Assembly (NCBI GenBank): GCA_013416395.1
Contig: JACCEP010000001.1
Coordinates: 829,225 to 893,224, forward strand
Reading direction: 5' to 3'
DNA length: 64,000 bases
From: Alcaligenaceae bacterium
GTDB taxonomy: Bacteria > Pseudomonadota > Gammaproteobacteria > Burkholderiales > Burkholderiaceae_B
Shown: piece by piece, positions 7,409-14,884 of the stretch
Position numbering within the stretch: position 1 is the stretch's first letter
Layout: each line of letters begins with the position of its first letter
Notes under the pieces: generated by a model
Told to the model about the DNA's origin: nothing
Seen by the model: only the letters and a program-made list of their open reading frames with translations
Database searches by the model: none
Made by a program: the position numbers and the translations under genes

Positions 7409-8407
7409 TCAGCGCGACTGAATGCTTAACCGCCCATCGGGTGTGCGTTCAAGGCGAACTGGCGCAATGGCAGGCAGGGCATTTATCATGGCATGGGGGT
7501 CGTCCACACTGAATATGCCCGAGACATGAAGCTGCGCTAATTGTGGGGCCTCGAGGCGTGCCGGCATATCAAGGTAGCGGTTCATTTCATCGATGACATA
7601 CGCGAGCGGGGCATTGTTAAACACCACTTTACCGCGCATCCAGGCAACAACGTCATCAACATTGGTGTGGCGGACGCTACCTGGCCTTTGGTCTGATCCA
7701 ATATGGGTCTGCTGACCTGCCGTGAGATGGTGTTTTTGGGGCTTCCACCACTGCCCCGTTTGTACACGTACTGATCCCGAGGCCACACTTACATGCATGG
7801 CATGGGCATCGCGCCGCACATTAAAGCGCGTTCCCGTGACGGTGACGCGGCCCAGGCCCGCGTCGACAATAAATGGCCGAGCGACGTCGGTGCTGACCTC
7901 GAAAAAAGCTTCGCCGTGCTGCAGCTCGATCTGGCGCTGATTTTCGTAAAACCGCATTACAGCGACGGTGTCGGTGTTAAGGAACATCATGGAACCATCA
8001 GGCAACCGCGCTTGACGACGCTCACCTTTTTGCGTGGATAGCGTCAAGGTGTCTGGCTGTTGCTGACTTCCGCCGGCCATGATGGCGACCCCGCCGATTA
8101 CAGCCATTGCGCACGCCCCTGCCAGCCCCAGACCAAACCGTCGCCGGGATGTGTCGTGGTGCGGTGGTTTGCCAGCAGTGTCGGGTGTCATCATCATGCT
8201 GCGCAATCTTTGCTCTGGCAGCTTTAGCGTGACCTGCCAAATATAGTCAAGGTTGCGGTACTGGCGGTCATGCTCGGGATCGGCACTGCGCCACGCTTCA
8301 AACGCCTTGCGATCTTGTTCAGTCACCTCACCAGACTGCATGCGTGCAAACCAATGCGCCGCATCATGTGGGTGTTCCAGGCTATCAGGTTTGGTCGGCA
8401 GAGGCAT
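7409..8407 (-). CDS. FecR-family anti-sigma / signal-transduction protein
   Basis: A 332-residue protein with the FecR layout: a cytoplasmic N-terminal domain (AAHWFARMQSGEVTEQDRKAFEAW, the DUF4880-like block), a single membrane segment near residues 90-115 (GLGLAGACAMAVIGGVAIMAG) and a periplasmic FecR domain (LSTQKGERRQARLPDGSMMFLNTDT..ELQHGEAFFEV..FIVDAGLGRVTVTGTRFNV). The C-terminal part (VVFNNAPLAYVIDEMNRYL) is the secretin/TonB-like end that meets the receptor STN domain. It transmits receptor occupancy to the sigma factor. It follows fecI by 93 bases on the same strand and precedes the receptor, the standard order. Confidence 0.93.
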   Translation of the reverse strand: MPLPTKPDSLEHPHDAAHWFARMQSGEVTEQDRKAFEAWRSADPEHDRQYRNLDYIWQVTLKLPEQRLRSMMMTPDTAGKPPHHDTSRRRFGLGLAGACAMAVIGGVAIMAGGSQQQPDTLTLSTQKGERRQARLPDGSMMFLNTDTVAVMRFYENQRQIELQHGEAFFEVSTDVARPFIVDAGLGRVTVTGTRFNVRRDAHAMHVSVASGSVRVQTGQWWKPQKHHLTAGQQTHIGSDQRPGSVRHTNVDDVVAWMRGKVVFNNAPLAYVIDEMNRYLDMPARLEAPQLAQLHVSGIFSVDDPHAMINALPAIAPVRLERTPDGRLSIQSR

Positions 8408-8500
8408 TATGCAGCAGACATGTCACAAAGATGTTTTGACAATTTGAATGGCAGCGTGGCGTGCCTGGGTAATACTGGCCGTGCAGCGGAATACAGGTTT

Positions 8501-9007
8501 TCAGTACGGCGCATGGCATTGCAACTGCTGCTGTATATGACGCAAGGCCCGCGTCATGTATTTTTCTACCATGCTGCGTGACAGACCCATTTCGTTAGCG
8601 ATTTCGGTATGGCTACAGCCTTCGAGGCGATGCTTAATATACACATGCCGGCATTTTGGCGGAAGTGCCTCAAGCGCTTCCATAAGTGCGTCGGCCAGCT
8701 GTTGAAATCGTAGCCCGTCGTCTGCAGACGGCGCTGTGGGAAGTTGGGCTTCGCTGACGTCGTCCAGTGGCGTGAAATCAAGCACATTCAGGTGACGATA
8801 CCGACTGATCAGGCGATTGCTTGTGCCTCGCGCCATATAAGCGCGCGGGTTGTCGATGGTGCCAATGCCGTTTTCCAGCATACCCACAACCGTGTCATGC
8901 ATGGCATCTTCTGCATCTTCGCGCCCGTTGGCGCGTTGACGCCAGGTATCGACCAACTGGCTGTAGTGGACGAGCCAGTTTGTACGGAATTTGCTGGAAC
9001 GGGACAT
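8501..9007 (-). CDS. FecI-type ECF sigma factor
   Basis: A 168-residue sigma-70 family protein of the extracytoplasmic-function type. Region 2 spans about residues 10-75 (the stretch after REDAEDAMHDTVVGMLEN, including NPRAYMARGTSNRLISRYRH). Region 4 spans about 105-160, with the helix-turn-helix LEGCSHTEIANEMGLSRSMVEKYMTRALRHIQ. There is no long linker, consistent with the ECF class. It should direct RNA polymerase to the receptor promoter when released or activated by the adjacent FecR. A Fur-like box lies 38-56 bases upstream of its start, so the whole relay is probably silent in iron-replete cells. Confidence 0.93.
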   Translation of the reverse strand: MSRSSKFRTNWLVHYSQLVDTWRQRANGREDAEDAMHDTVVGMLENGIGTIDNPRAYMARGTSNRLISRYRHLNVLDFTPLDDVSEAQLPTAPSADDGLRFQQLADALMEALEALPPKCRHVYIKHRLEGCSHTEIANEMGLSRSMVEKYMTRALRHIQQQLQCHAPY

Positions 9008-9044
9008 TAAGAGAAGTAGGGCGAGCTAAATGTGGGAAGATTTA

Positions 9045-9063
9045 TATAATAACAACAATTCTC
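9045..9063. promoter_or_regulatory. Putative Fur box upstream of fecI-like gene
   Basis: TATAATAACAACAATTCTC matches the Fur consensus at 13 of 19 positions. It lies in the AT-rich leader of the sigma-factor gene, whose start is at 9007 on the minus strand. The match is weaker than the one upstream of the receptor, but position and gene type support it. The rest of the gap 9064-9292 shows nothing I can name. Confidence 0.5.
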
Positions 9064-9292
9064 ATTTGTATTCTCGATGGCCCCGTCCTAATGCCAAGCC
9101 TTTTAATAGATTTTGGTGATAGTGGCTATGTCGTACGATACCGTGTTGACGTGAGGTACTGGCTATTCGTCGCCAGAAAGAAGCTGGCTTCTAGTCTCAC
9201 TGGCACACATCGGAATCGCGCTACCTCCGGCTTTGCCTTGCGCGCTGCCGCTGTGTGCTAATTGGAGTTTATAGCAAAAAAGAGATAAACTT

Positions 9293-9619
9293 ATGGCGTG
9301 GCATGTAAAACTATTGCCTGTAGCGGAAACCGAATTGATGACATTGCCAGCCGATATGCGAGCCCGGTTTTTGCATATCGCCGAATTGCTAACAGACTTA
9401 GGCCCGTTGAAAGTTGGGATGCCCCATGTTCGACATATAGAAGGCAAGCTTTGGGAAATGCGTATGGTAGGGCGCGATGGTATCGCCCGCGCTATTTACG
9501 TGGCCCGCACCGGGAAGACGTTAACCGTATTGCATGTATTTATTAAGAAGACACAGACAACCCCGCGCAAGGCTATTGATACCGCCTATGCGCGGCTACG
9601 GAGCCTAAACAATGACTGA
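9293..9619 (+). CDS. higB: HigB-like toxin (phage Gp49-like, RelE superfamily)
   Basis: A 108-residue basic protein with the Gp49/HigB pattern: LPVAETELMTLPADMRARFLHIAELL at the N-terminus, then VRHIEGKLWEMRMVGRDGIARAIYVA and the strand-helix LTVLHVFIKKTQTTPRKAIDTAYARL. The FIKK(T)-TP-x-AI-x-AY-R wording is typical of the family, which cleaves mRNA associated with ribosomes. It is the first gene of a two-gene operon, with the toxin before the antitoxin as usual for higBA, and overlaps the next gene by 8 bases. It is transcribed divergently from the fecI-like gene across a 285-base gap. Confidence 0.9.
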   Translation: MAWHVKLLPVAETELMTLPADMRARFLHIAELLTDLGPLKVGMPHVRHIEGKLWEMRMVGRDGIARAIYVARTGKTLTVLHVFIKKTQTTPRKAIDTAYARLRSLNND

Positions 9620-9896
9620 CTTATCAAAACTGAAAGCCCGCTTGCTGGGTGACCCCGATACCCGCGCTGAGTACCAGGCGCAAGCTCCCGAGTTTGCCAT
9701 TGCCCGTGAATTGATAGCGGCGCGTGCGCGTGCCGGTTTAACTCAAGGCGAGATTGCCGAACGGATGCACACAACACAATCGACTATCGCCCGGCTAGAA
9801 AGTGGCCGAACGATGCCATCAATGCGTACGCTTTCGCGTTATGCCGAAGCGACGGGTAGTCGTGCCGTAATAAAGCTTGAGGAAGCTATCGCCTGA
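9612..9896 (+). CDS. higA: HigA-like XRE-family antitoxin
   Basis: A 94-residue protein. Residues 1-35 form the N-terminal segment seen in HigA partners of Gp49 toxins (DPDTRAEYQAQAPEFAIARELIAAR). An XRE helix-turn-helix follows (GLTQGEIAERMHTTQSTIARLESGRTMPSMRTLSRYAEATG, about residues 43-83). It should neutralise the preceding toxin and repress the operon. The short overlap with higB implies translational coupling. The gene ends about 55 bases before the terminator of the convergent tRNA-Thr gene. Confidence 0.92.
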   Translation: MTDLSKLKARLLGDPDTRAEYQAQAPEFAIARELIAARARAGLTQGEIAERMHTTQSTIARLESGRTMPSMRTLSRYAEATGSRAVIKLEEAIA

Positions 9897-9948
9897 CCCC
9901 TTACGCCAGCATCTAGCCCGACGGGCCGAACACATGAAACCAGAAAAG

Positions 9949-9976
9949 CAAAACGCCAACCCCGAAAGGTTGGCGT
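9949..9976 (-). terminator. Intrinsic terminator of tRNA-Thr
   Basis: On the minus strand, arms CGCCAACC and GGTTGGCG flank a 6-base loop (stem between 9954-9961 and 9968-9975), followed by TTTTGCTTTTC. It starts 17 bases beyond the encoded CCA of the tRNA. Confidence 0.85.
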
Positions 9977-9980
9977 ATAT
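9951..9980. repeat. Direct repeat copy 2 (27/30 identical to 4567-4596)
   Basis: Second copy of the terminator-containing repeat, here adjacent to the 3' end of tRNA-Thr. The two copies lie 5384 bases apart in the same orientation and bracket the siderophore receptor block and higBA. Confidence 0.6.
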
Positions 9981-9992
9981 GCTTGAATCTAT

Positions 9993-10068
9993 TGGTGCCG
10001 GCTAAAGGAGTTGAACCCTCGACCTTCGCATTACAAGTGCGCTGCTCTACCAACTGAGCTAAGCCGGC
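9993..10068 (-). tRNA. tRNA-Thr (anticodon TGT)
   Basis: A 76-base cloverleaf on the minus strand with an encoded CCA end (TGG at 9993-9995 on the plus strand). The acceptor arms GCCGGCT and AGCCGGC pair fully. The D arm is GCTCAGTTGGTAGAGC, the anticodon loop CTTGTAA gives TGT, and the T arm contains GGTTCAACTCC. It would read ACA and other ACN codons. It has its own promoter upstream and terminator downstream. Confidence 0.97.
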
Positions 10069-10077
10069 AAGGGCACC

Positions 10078-10107
10078 ATTCTACTCGAAAAATTCATGCT
10101 CTGCCAA
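10078..10107 (-). promoter_or_regulatory. Sigma-70 promoter of tRNA-Thr
   Basis: On the minus strand, TTGGCA (10102-10107, 5/6 to TTGACA) and TAGAAT (10078-10083, 5/6 to TATAAT) are 18 bases apart. The tRNA 5' end is 10 bases beyond the -10 box, so transcription should start almost at the mature end. The remaining gap 10108-10342 contains no supportable gene. Confidence 0.8.
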
Positions 10108-10342
10108 TTGGCCTGAATCTGGCACAATCACGCCTGTTTGAGGGCGTGCTCAAGCCGGAAGATCACAGGCCGCAGAGCCTGGCAATCGTGCGTTTGTTTC
10201 TGATTATTCATCCGTGCCGACTTGCCGTCGCAGACCCGGATGTATCCCATAACCTGAAAATTAAATCAGACACCCACCAGATACTGCGATGCAAGCCCTC
10301 TCAGGGATATCTCTTGCCGACGTAATTCAAACTGCGTCCGCA

Positions 10343-10711
10343 TTAAGCCTTTACCTGCAGTTCAGAGACGGCCGACGGCAGGGTAGCAACGTTGGGTGCA
10401 AGCACTTTGTTTGGCCCCTGCAGCACCTTATGGACATGTTGCATAGACCGCGCTTTCTCTTCCAGATAGCGCATACAGGTTACGCGCAGGAACGACGCGA
10501 AATTGGTGGTCTCGCCGCGAAATGCATACACCTCATCGTGCAGGGTCGCGATAAGCTGGTTGGTGGTGATGTTGCTTTCGTTGGCCAGCTCGGCGAGCGT
10601 ATCCCAGAACAGGTTTTCAAGCTTGATGCTGGTGACAACCTTGGCGATGCGTACGGAGCGATTACGACATTCGTACATAATCGGGTCGGTATGCGAGTAA
10701 AGATGGCACAT
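10343..10711 (-). CDS. RHH_4-type ribbon-helix-helix protein
   Basis: A 122-residue protein. The central part (NRSVRIAKVVTSIKLENLFWDTLAELANESNITTNQLIATL, about residues 17-58, and FASFLRVTCMRYLEE near 72-86) fits the RHH_4 ribbon-helix-helix family, whose hallmark is TSI-x-LE-x-x-FWD-x-L followed by S-x-LRV. These are small DNA-binding or regulatory proteins of mostly unknown targets. The start is supported by GGAGG five bases upstream. It stands alone between the tRNA and the GMC operon on the same strand. No toxin partner is visible. The 47 residues after the domain show no known motif. Confidence 0.8.
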   Translation of the reverse strand: MCHLYSHTDPIMYECRNRSVRIAKVVTSIKLENLFWDTLAELANESNITTNQLIATLHDEVYAFRGETTNFASFLRVTCMRYLEEKARSMQHVHKVLQGPNKVLAPNVATLPSAVSELQVKA

Positions 10712-10775
10712 ATTGCCTCCTTGGGTGCCCGTGTGGCCATGGCAGGCCGTGGCGGGTGGCGTGTTACAGATACGC

Positions 10776-10801
10776 GCATGCGCCGTATCGGGGGCGCATG
10801 C
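10776..10801. terminator. 9-bp inverted repeat after the GMC gene, possible terminator
   Basis: GCATGCGCC (10776-10784) pairs perfectly with GGCGCATGC (10793-10801) across 8 bases. It lies 33 bases past the GMC stop codon on the minus strand. There is no T-run, so it could instead be a binding site for the promoter of the RHH_4 gene just downstream. Confidence 0.45.
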
Positions 10802-10833
10802 TTATCTTAGCAAACCTTGTGGTCTGCAGAGGA

Positions 10834-12402
10834 TTAAATTTCCTTGCGCGCCATGCTGTCCCTGATGAATTCCGCCTGCCTTATTGCTAGGGATACGATG
10901 GTAAGCGTTGGGTTTTGCGCGGCGCTGGACGTGAACTGGCTGCCATCAGAAATGAACAGATTGGCAATGTCGTGTGTCTGACCGTGCTTGTTGCATACCC
11001 CATCATCGGCTTTCTCACTCATCCTGCAACTGCCCAGGTTGTGTGTCGAAGGATAGGGTGGGGTACGAAAAGACCGCGTCGCGCCCGCTGCCTTGTAAAG
11101 GGCATCACTTTGCTTGAAAGCATGCTCTCTCATGGCCACGTCGTTGGGGTGGTCGTCGTAATGCACGTTCGCCGCCGGCAAACCGAATTGATCCTTTGCC
11201 TGCTCGTCCAGCGTGATTCGGTTGGTTTCCTGTGGCATATCTTCGCCCACTATCCACAGGCCCGCGGTGCGTGTGTAGTCATCCATGTAAGAGGCAAACT
11301 CTTCGCCCCAGGCGCCCGGGCTCAAGAAAGCGGCGTAAAAAGGTAGCCCCAGGCTAATCGTTTCAAGCTCGTAGCCGCTGACGAAACCGCGACTGGGGTC
11401 GTGATCAGCCTCGTCCTGCACGATGCCTGCCATGGTGGTGCCGCGGTACATGTGTACGGGCTTGTCAAACACGGCGTATACCGAGCCCGTGGTATGGCGC
11501 ATGTAGTTGCGCCCTACCTGACCAGAACCATTGGCCAGGCCATTCTTGAACTTGCCGGATTCTGACAGCAAAAGCAGCCGTGGCGTTTCAATGGAGTTTC
11601 CGGCAACGCATACGATACGGGCTGCCTGGCGTTGTTCTTTGCCATCTTTGTCAAAATACACAACAGCGCTGGCCTTACCTTGCTCGTTATGCTCGATCCG
11701 GGTGACATGGCATTGCGTGCGCAGTTCCAGTTTTCCAGTGCTTTCGGCCTTGGGTATCTCTGTGTAGAGCGTGGACCACTTGGCGCCCATCTTGCAGCCC
11801 TGGAAACAGAACCCCTGCTGGATACAGGCACCACGCCCGTCATAAGGGACGCTGTTGATCGCCATATGCCCGGTACTCACCTTCTTGTAACCGATTTTCG
11901 TGGCGCCATCGTACATAATCTTGAAGTTGTTGTTGCCCGGCAGCCCTGGCAAACCGTTCGTGCGGGTTACGCCCATTTTTTTCTCGGCGCGCTCGTAATA
12001 AGGCGCGATGTCCGACAGGCTGATAGGCCAGTCCAGCAGGTTGGCGCCCTTGACCTCGCCATAGGTACTGCGCGCCTTGAATGCATGCTCTGGTATACGC
12101 AGTGCTGCGCCCGCCCAGTGCGTGGTTGTACCTCCCACGGTCTTGCATATCCACGCGGGCAGGTTGGGAAAATCCTTGGTTAGCTGGAATGAGCCTGAGC
12201 TCACGCGTTTGTCCAGCCAGGCCAGTTGCTCAAACGACTTCCATTCATCCTGAATAAAGCTTTCTGTACTCTGTCGCGCACCGGCCTCGAGCAACACCAC
12301 CTTGATGCCCTGCTGACAAAGCTCGTTGGCCAGGGTGCCGCCTCCAGCGCCCGATCCGATGATGACGACCACACTGTCGTCTGCGTGTTCATAGTGTGTC
12401 AT
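10834..12402 (-). CDS. GMC-family FAD dehydrogenase, large subunit
   Basis: A 522-residue flavoprotein of the glucose-methanol-choline family. An FAD-binding Rossmann motif is near the N-terminus (GSGAGGGTLANELCQQG then VVLLEAG). The substrate-side region contains KTVGGTTTHWAGAALR. The C-terminal catalytic part has STHNLGSCRM (candidate catalytic His) and LFISDGSQFTSSAAQNPTLTI. This is the pattern of the large subunit of membrane-linked gluconate/sorbitol/alcohol dehydrogenases. Its partner, a small twin-arginine subunit, is 34 bases upstream on the same strand, which implies export of the pair in complex through Tat, since this subunit has no signal. The usual cytochrome c subunit gene is not adjacent. 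Substrate unknown. Confidence 0.92.
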   Translation of the reverse strand: MTHYEHADDSVVVIIGSGAGGGTLANELCQQGIKVVLLEAGARQSTESFIQDEWKSFEQLAWLDKRVSSGSFQLTKDFPNLPAWICKTVGGTTTHWAGAALRIPEHAFKARSTYGEVKGANLLDWPISLSDIAPYYERAEKKMGVTRTNGLPGLPGNNNFKIMYDGATKIGYKKVSTGHMAINSVPYDGRGACIQQGFCFQGCKMGAKWSTLYTEIPKAESTGKLELRTQCHVTRIEHNEQGKASAVVYFDKDGKEQRQAARIVCVAGNSIETPRLLLLSESGKFKNGLANGSGQVGRNYMRHTTGSVYAVFDKPVHMYRGTTMAGIVQDEADHDPSRGFVSGYELETISLGLPFYAAFLSPGAWGEEFASYMDDYTRTAGLWIVGEDMPQETNRITLDEQAKDQFGLPAANVHYDDHPNDVAMREHAFKQSDALYKAAGATRSFRTPPYPSTHNLGSCRMSEKADDGVCNKHGQTHDIANLFISDGSQFTSSAAQNPTLTIVSLAIRQAEFIRDSMARKEI

Positions 12403-12436
12403 GGTGTCTCCTCACTTGTGCTTTTATAGGGACAGC

Positions 12437-13027
12437 TCAGCTTTTCATCGAAGGGCTGGCCGATTCTGGAGGATCTGGCAGCCAGGTCAAATCATTGAAT
12501 CCTCGTCCCAGATAACCACCCTTGGACCATACTTCGCCTTCATAGCCAAAATGCGCGTAGGCCAGTTGGTTGTCATAAAGAGAGAGGATGCACTGACCAC
12601 GTACTTTCTGAAAAAAGGGCTCAGATTCCATGGCTTTTAGTGCCGCAACTTGCTTTGCCTCACCGGCCGTTGTCCACGCGCCTTGCGTAGCGGCGTTGAG
12701 CTTGGCTATTCCGTCGAGTACGAGCTGTTTGGTGGCGGCATCGGCACAGGCAGCATCCATATCCTTTACCAGCAGTGCATAGATGGCGTCGGGCATGTCT
12801 TTGTTTGGATAGAGTCGTTTGGCCATGAACAGCAGTGCGTTGGCCTGCGTCTTGTCCAAATGCTGCGCCTCAAGGGCCCATGATCGGGAGGGCGCCAGCG
12901 TGGCCAGTATCGATCCACTGGCCAGCATGCCGGTCAGCACGATGGACCCTTTCAGGAACTGACGCCGCGTTGGCTGATCCGCCCGGCGTACCGTGGGGAC
13001 GGAAGTGATCTGTGAAATCTGTTTCAT
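12437..13027 (-). CDS. Gluconate 2-dehydrogenase subunit 3 family protein, Tat signal
   Basis: A 196-residue protein beginning with a twin-arginine signal peptide: TRRQFLKGS at about residues 20-28, then a hydrophobic stretch rich in small residues to about residue 50. The mature part (ALLFMAKRLYPNKDMPDAIYALLVKDMDAA..VLDGIAKLN) matches the small subunit of GMC dehydrogenases (gluconate 2-dehydrogenase subunit 3). Its known job is to carry the folded flavoprotein subunit through the Tat translocon. It lies between the glyoxalase and the GMC gene, all on the minus strand. Confidence 0.9.
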   Translation of the reverse strand: MKQISQITSVPTVRRADQPTRRQFLKGSIVLTGMLASGSILATLAPSRSWALEAQHLDKTQANALLFMAKRLYPNKDMPDAIYALLVKDMDAACADAATKQLVLDGIAKLNAATQGAWTTAGEAKQVAALKAMESEPFFQKVRGQCILSLYDNQLAYAHFGYEGEVWSKGGYLGRGFNDLTWLPDPPESASPSMKS

Positions 13028-13066
13028 GTTTTTTGTCTCCGGCGATGTTTAAAAACATTCAATAAT

Positions 13067-13456
13067 TCAGTAGTGACCTCCGCGTTGCAGGACCTCAATC
13101 TTGTAGCCGTCAGGGTCGGTCACAAAGAAGAAACGCGCGACATGCCCGTTCTGTTCTATCTGTTTCAAATCGGTGGGGAGTATGCCGCTGGCCTGGAGGG
13201 CAGCATGGGTGGCTTCCAGATCTTCGACGGAGAAAGCAACGTGCCCGTAGGCGGTTCCGTGTTCGTACGGTTCGCTTTGATTTTTGTTGAACGTGAGTTC
13301 TATTTCGGCAGGGCTTTCGTCGTTCGCCAGATAGACGAGCGTGAAGGAGGGAAAGTCTAGCCTGTGTTTTTCGTCTAGATCGAAGGCGTTGCGGTAGAAC
13401 GCAATCGAGGCGTCCAGGTTGGCCACCCGGATCATGGTGTGTATCAGTCTTGCCAT
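13067..13456 (-). CDS. gloA: Lactoylglutathione lyase (glyoxalase I)
   Basis: A 129-residue single-domain vicinal-oxygen-chelate enzyme. The four metal ligands are in their family contexts: His6 (RLIHTMIRV), Glu (AEIELTF), His (YGHVAFSV) and Glu (GYKIEVLQR). It converts the hemithioacetal of methylglyoxal and glutathione to S-lactoylglutathione. The open frame extends upstream to a TTG at 13471, but ATG 13456 is preceded by GGAGATGGC and gives the usual length. It stands 39 bases before the small GMC subunit on the same strand, so it may be co-transcribed with the dehydrogenase and detoxify an aldehyde it generates. That link is inference. Confidence 0.93.
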   Translation of the reverse strand: MARLIHTMIRVANLDASIAFYRNAFDLDEKHRLDFPSFTLVYLANDESPAEIELTFNKNQSEPYEHGTAYGHVAFSVEDLEATHAALQASGILPTDLKQIEQNGHVARFFFVTDPDGYKIEVLQRGGHY

Positions 13457-13571
13457 GCCATCTCCGTGCAATAGTCTTGTAATGATTATGCGGGAGCAAG
13501 GAGAAGTGCTGGTAATAGCCCAGTGCTACATGGCTAGTGATTAACCCTTTGTTCAGTTGATGTGTGCAGTC

Positions 13572-13593
13572 AAGACGGGTGGCGCGCCACCCG
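13572..13593. terminator. 22-base perfect palindrome after the tctC-like gene
   Basis: Arms GACGGGTGGCG and CGCCACCCGTC meet without a spacer, giving a 22-base perfect palindrome 17 bases beyond the stop codon of the minus-strand tctC-like gene. It can form a very stable hairpin. Only a short TTG follows, so it is a weak intrinsic terminator at best, or a binding site. Confidence 0.5.
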
Positions 13594-13609
13594 TCCCCAT
13601 GCTTGTGGC

Positions 13610-14596
13610 TTAGTTAACAGAAATTTTGGCCTTTGTTATGACCTCAGCCCATTTTTTGGTTTCGCTCTGGATGAAGTTTGCGAAATCTTCAGGTGTACCG
13701 CCAGCAATCTGGCCGCCGGTCTGGTCAAACGCTTTTTTGATCTCTGGCTTTTGCAGAATCTTGTTAAATGCTGCATTCAACTTCTGAATGATGGGTTCCG
13801 GCGTACCAGCCGGAGCAATAATGCCCTGCCAGTTATAAGACTCAAAACCGGGTAACCCTGATTCTGCAACAGTGGGCACATCAGGCAACAACGGCAGACG
13901 CTGAGCGCTGGTAACCGCCAAAGGGTGTACTTTCTTGGCCTGTATGGCCGGCATGGCGGCATAGCCCATTTCGAACATCATATCGATATGGCCTGCGATA
14001 AGATCGGTCGCTGCGGGCGCGCCACCCTTGTAAGGTACGTGTGTAAGCTTGATGCCTGCTTCTGAGGCAAAAAGTTCGCCCGACAAATGGTGGGCACCAC
14101 CCACACCTGATGAGCCGAAGGCCAATGCACCCGGGTCTTTCTTTGCCAGCGCGATAAGGTCAGCGAGTGTCTGAACGGGAACGTCTTTGTTAACGCTCAG
14201 AATCAAAGGGCTTTCTTCGATAAGAATAACGGGCGCGATGTCTTTCTGGACGTTATAGGTAACGTTCTTGGGCATCAGCGTGGGGTTGACCGAAAGCGGG
14301 GCCAGATTGCCGCTGCCTATCGTGTAGCCGTCTGGTTTAGACCTGGCAATATCGGCGGTGCCAATGATGCCGCCTGCGCCAGCCTTGTTTTCAACAATGA
14401 CGTTGGCATTAAGTTCTTGCGCAAGTTCCCGTCCGAGCAGGCGCATGCGTGTATCGGCAAAGCCGCCTGCGGCGTACGGAATAATCAGGCTAATGGGTTT
14501 GCCTTCCGGCCAGTCGGCAGCTGCCGAAACGCCAGGCATGCCAGTCATTAGCAGTGCGCTCAGCGCAAGTACGCCAAATGGTTTAATGGATTTCAT
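13610..14596 (-). CDS. Tripartite tricarboxylate transporter substrate-binding protein (TctC/Bug family)
   Basis: A 328-residue periplasmic protein with a signal peptide (KPFGVLALSALLMTGMPGVSAAA). It shows the Bug-family pattern: ISLIIPYAAGGFADTRMRLL, VIVENKAGAGGIIGTADIARSKPDGYTIG, then AFGSSGVGGAHHLSGELFA and PYKGGAPAATDLIAGHIDMMF. Bug proteins bind carboxylates or amino acids and are greatly expanded in Alcaligenaceae, often without TctA/TctB neighbours, as here. The open frame extends 42 codons further upstream, but ATG 14596 begins the signal peptide. It is a single gene followed by a strong palindrome. Confidence 0.93.
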   Translation of the reverse strand: MKSIKPFGVLALSALLMTGMPGVSAAADWPEGKPISLIIPYAAGGFADTRMRLLGRELAQELNANVIVENKAGAGGIIGTADIARSKPDGYTIGSGNLAPLSVNPTLMPKNVTYNVQKDIAPVILIEESPLILSVNKDVPVQTLADLIALAKKDPGALAFGSSGVGGAHHLSGELFASEAGIKLTHVPYKGGAPAATDLIAGHIDMMFEMGYAAMPAIQAKKVHPLAVTSAQRLPLLPDVPTVAESGLPGFESYNWQGIIAPAGTPEPIIQKLNAAFNKILQKPEIKKAFDQTGGQIAGGTPEDFANFIQSETKKWAEVITKAKISVN

Positions 14597-14851
14597 GTCG
14601 GTGCTCGATGTGAGAGTAGAGGTCAGGCATTGTAGTGCCGCCGCTTGGTCTCTAAAGCATGGAAATCGTTGTGTGTGTGGGTATTGTTCTGGTTGCTGTC
14701 TGATAGAGCAGCAACATGCCAATCAGAAAATGCCAGACGTATTCACATTTTAATCAGGTACAGGCCGCTATTACATGGACGGTAGGTACATGATTTACTG
14801 CGGCAACCTAGAATGCAGCCGTACTGGCGCGCGCAACCTGATATTGGGCGG

Positions 14852-14881
14852 CGCGCTTTTGCCAGACGAACTAAAAGCGCG
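14852..14881. terminator. Inverted repeat after sspB, possible terminator
   Basis: CGCGCTTTT (14852-14860) and AAAAGCGCG (14873-14881) form a perfect 9-bp stem with a 12-base loop, directly beyond the sspB stop codon. It lacks a separate T-run. The rest of the gap 14597-14851 contains the upstream region of the tctC-like gene and nothing else I can name. Confidence 0.5.
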
Positions 14882-14884
14882 TGA

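Noticed and set aside
9064..9292. Possible gene fragment between fecI and higB
   Set aside because: Frames here read into the fecI antisense strand and show no family resemblance.
10011..10325. Open frame crossing tRNA-Thr
   Set aside because: It reads through the tRNA and its promoter; not a gene.
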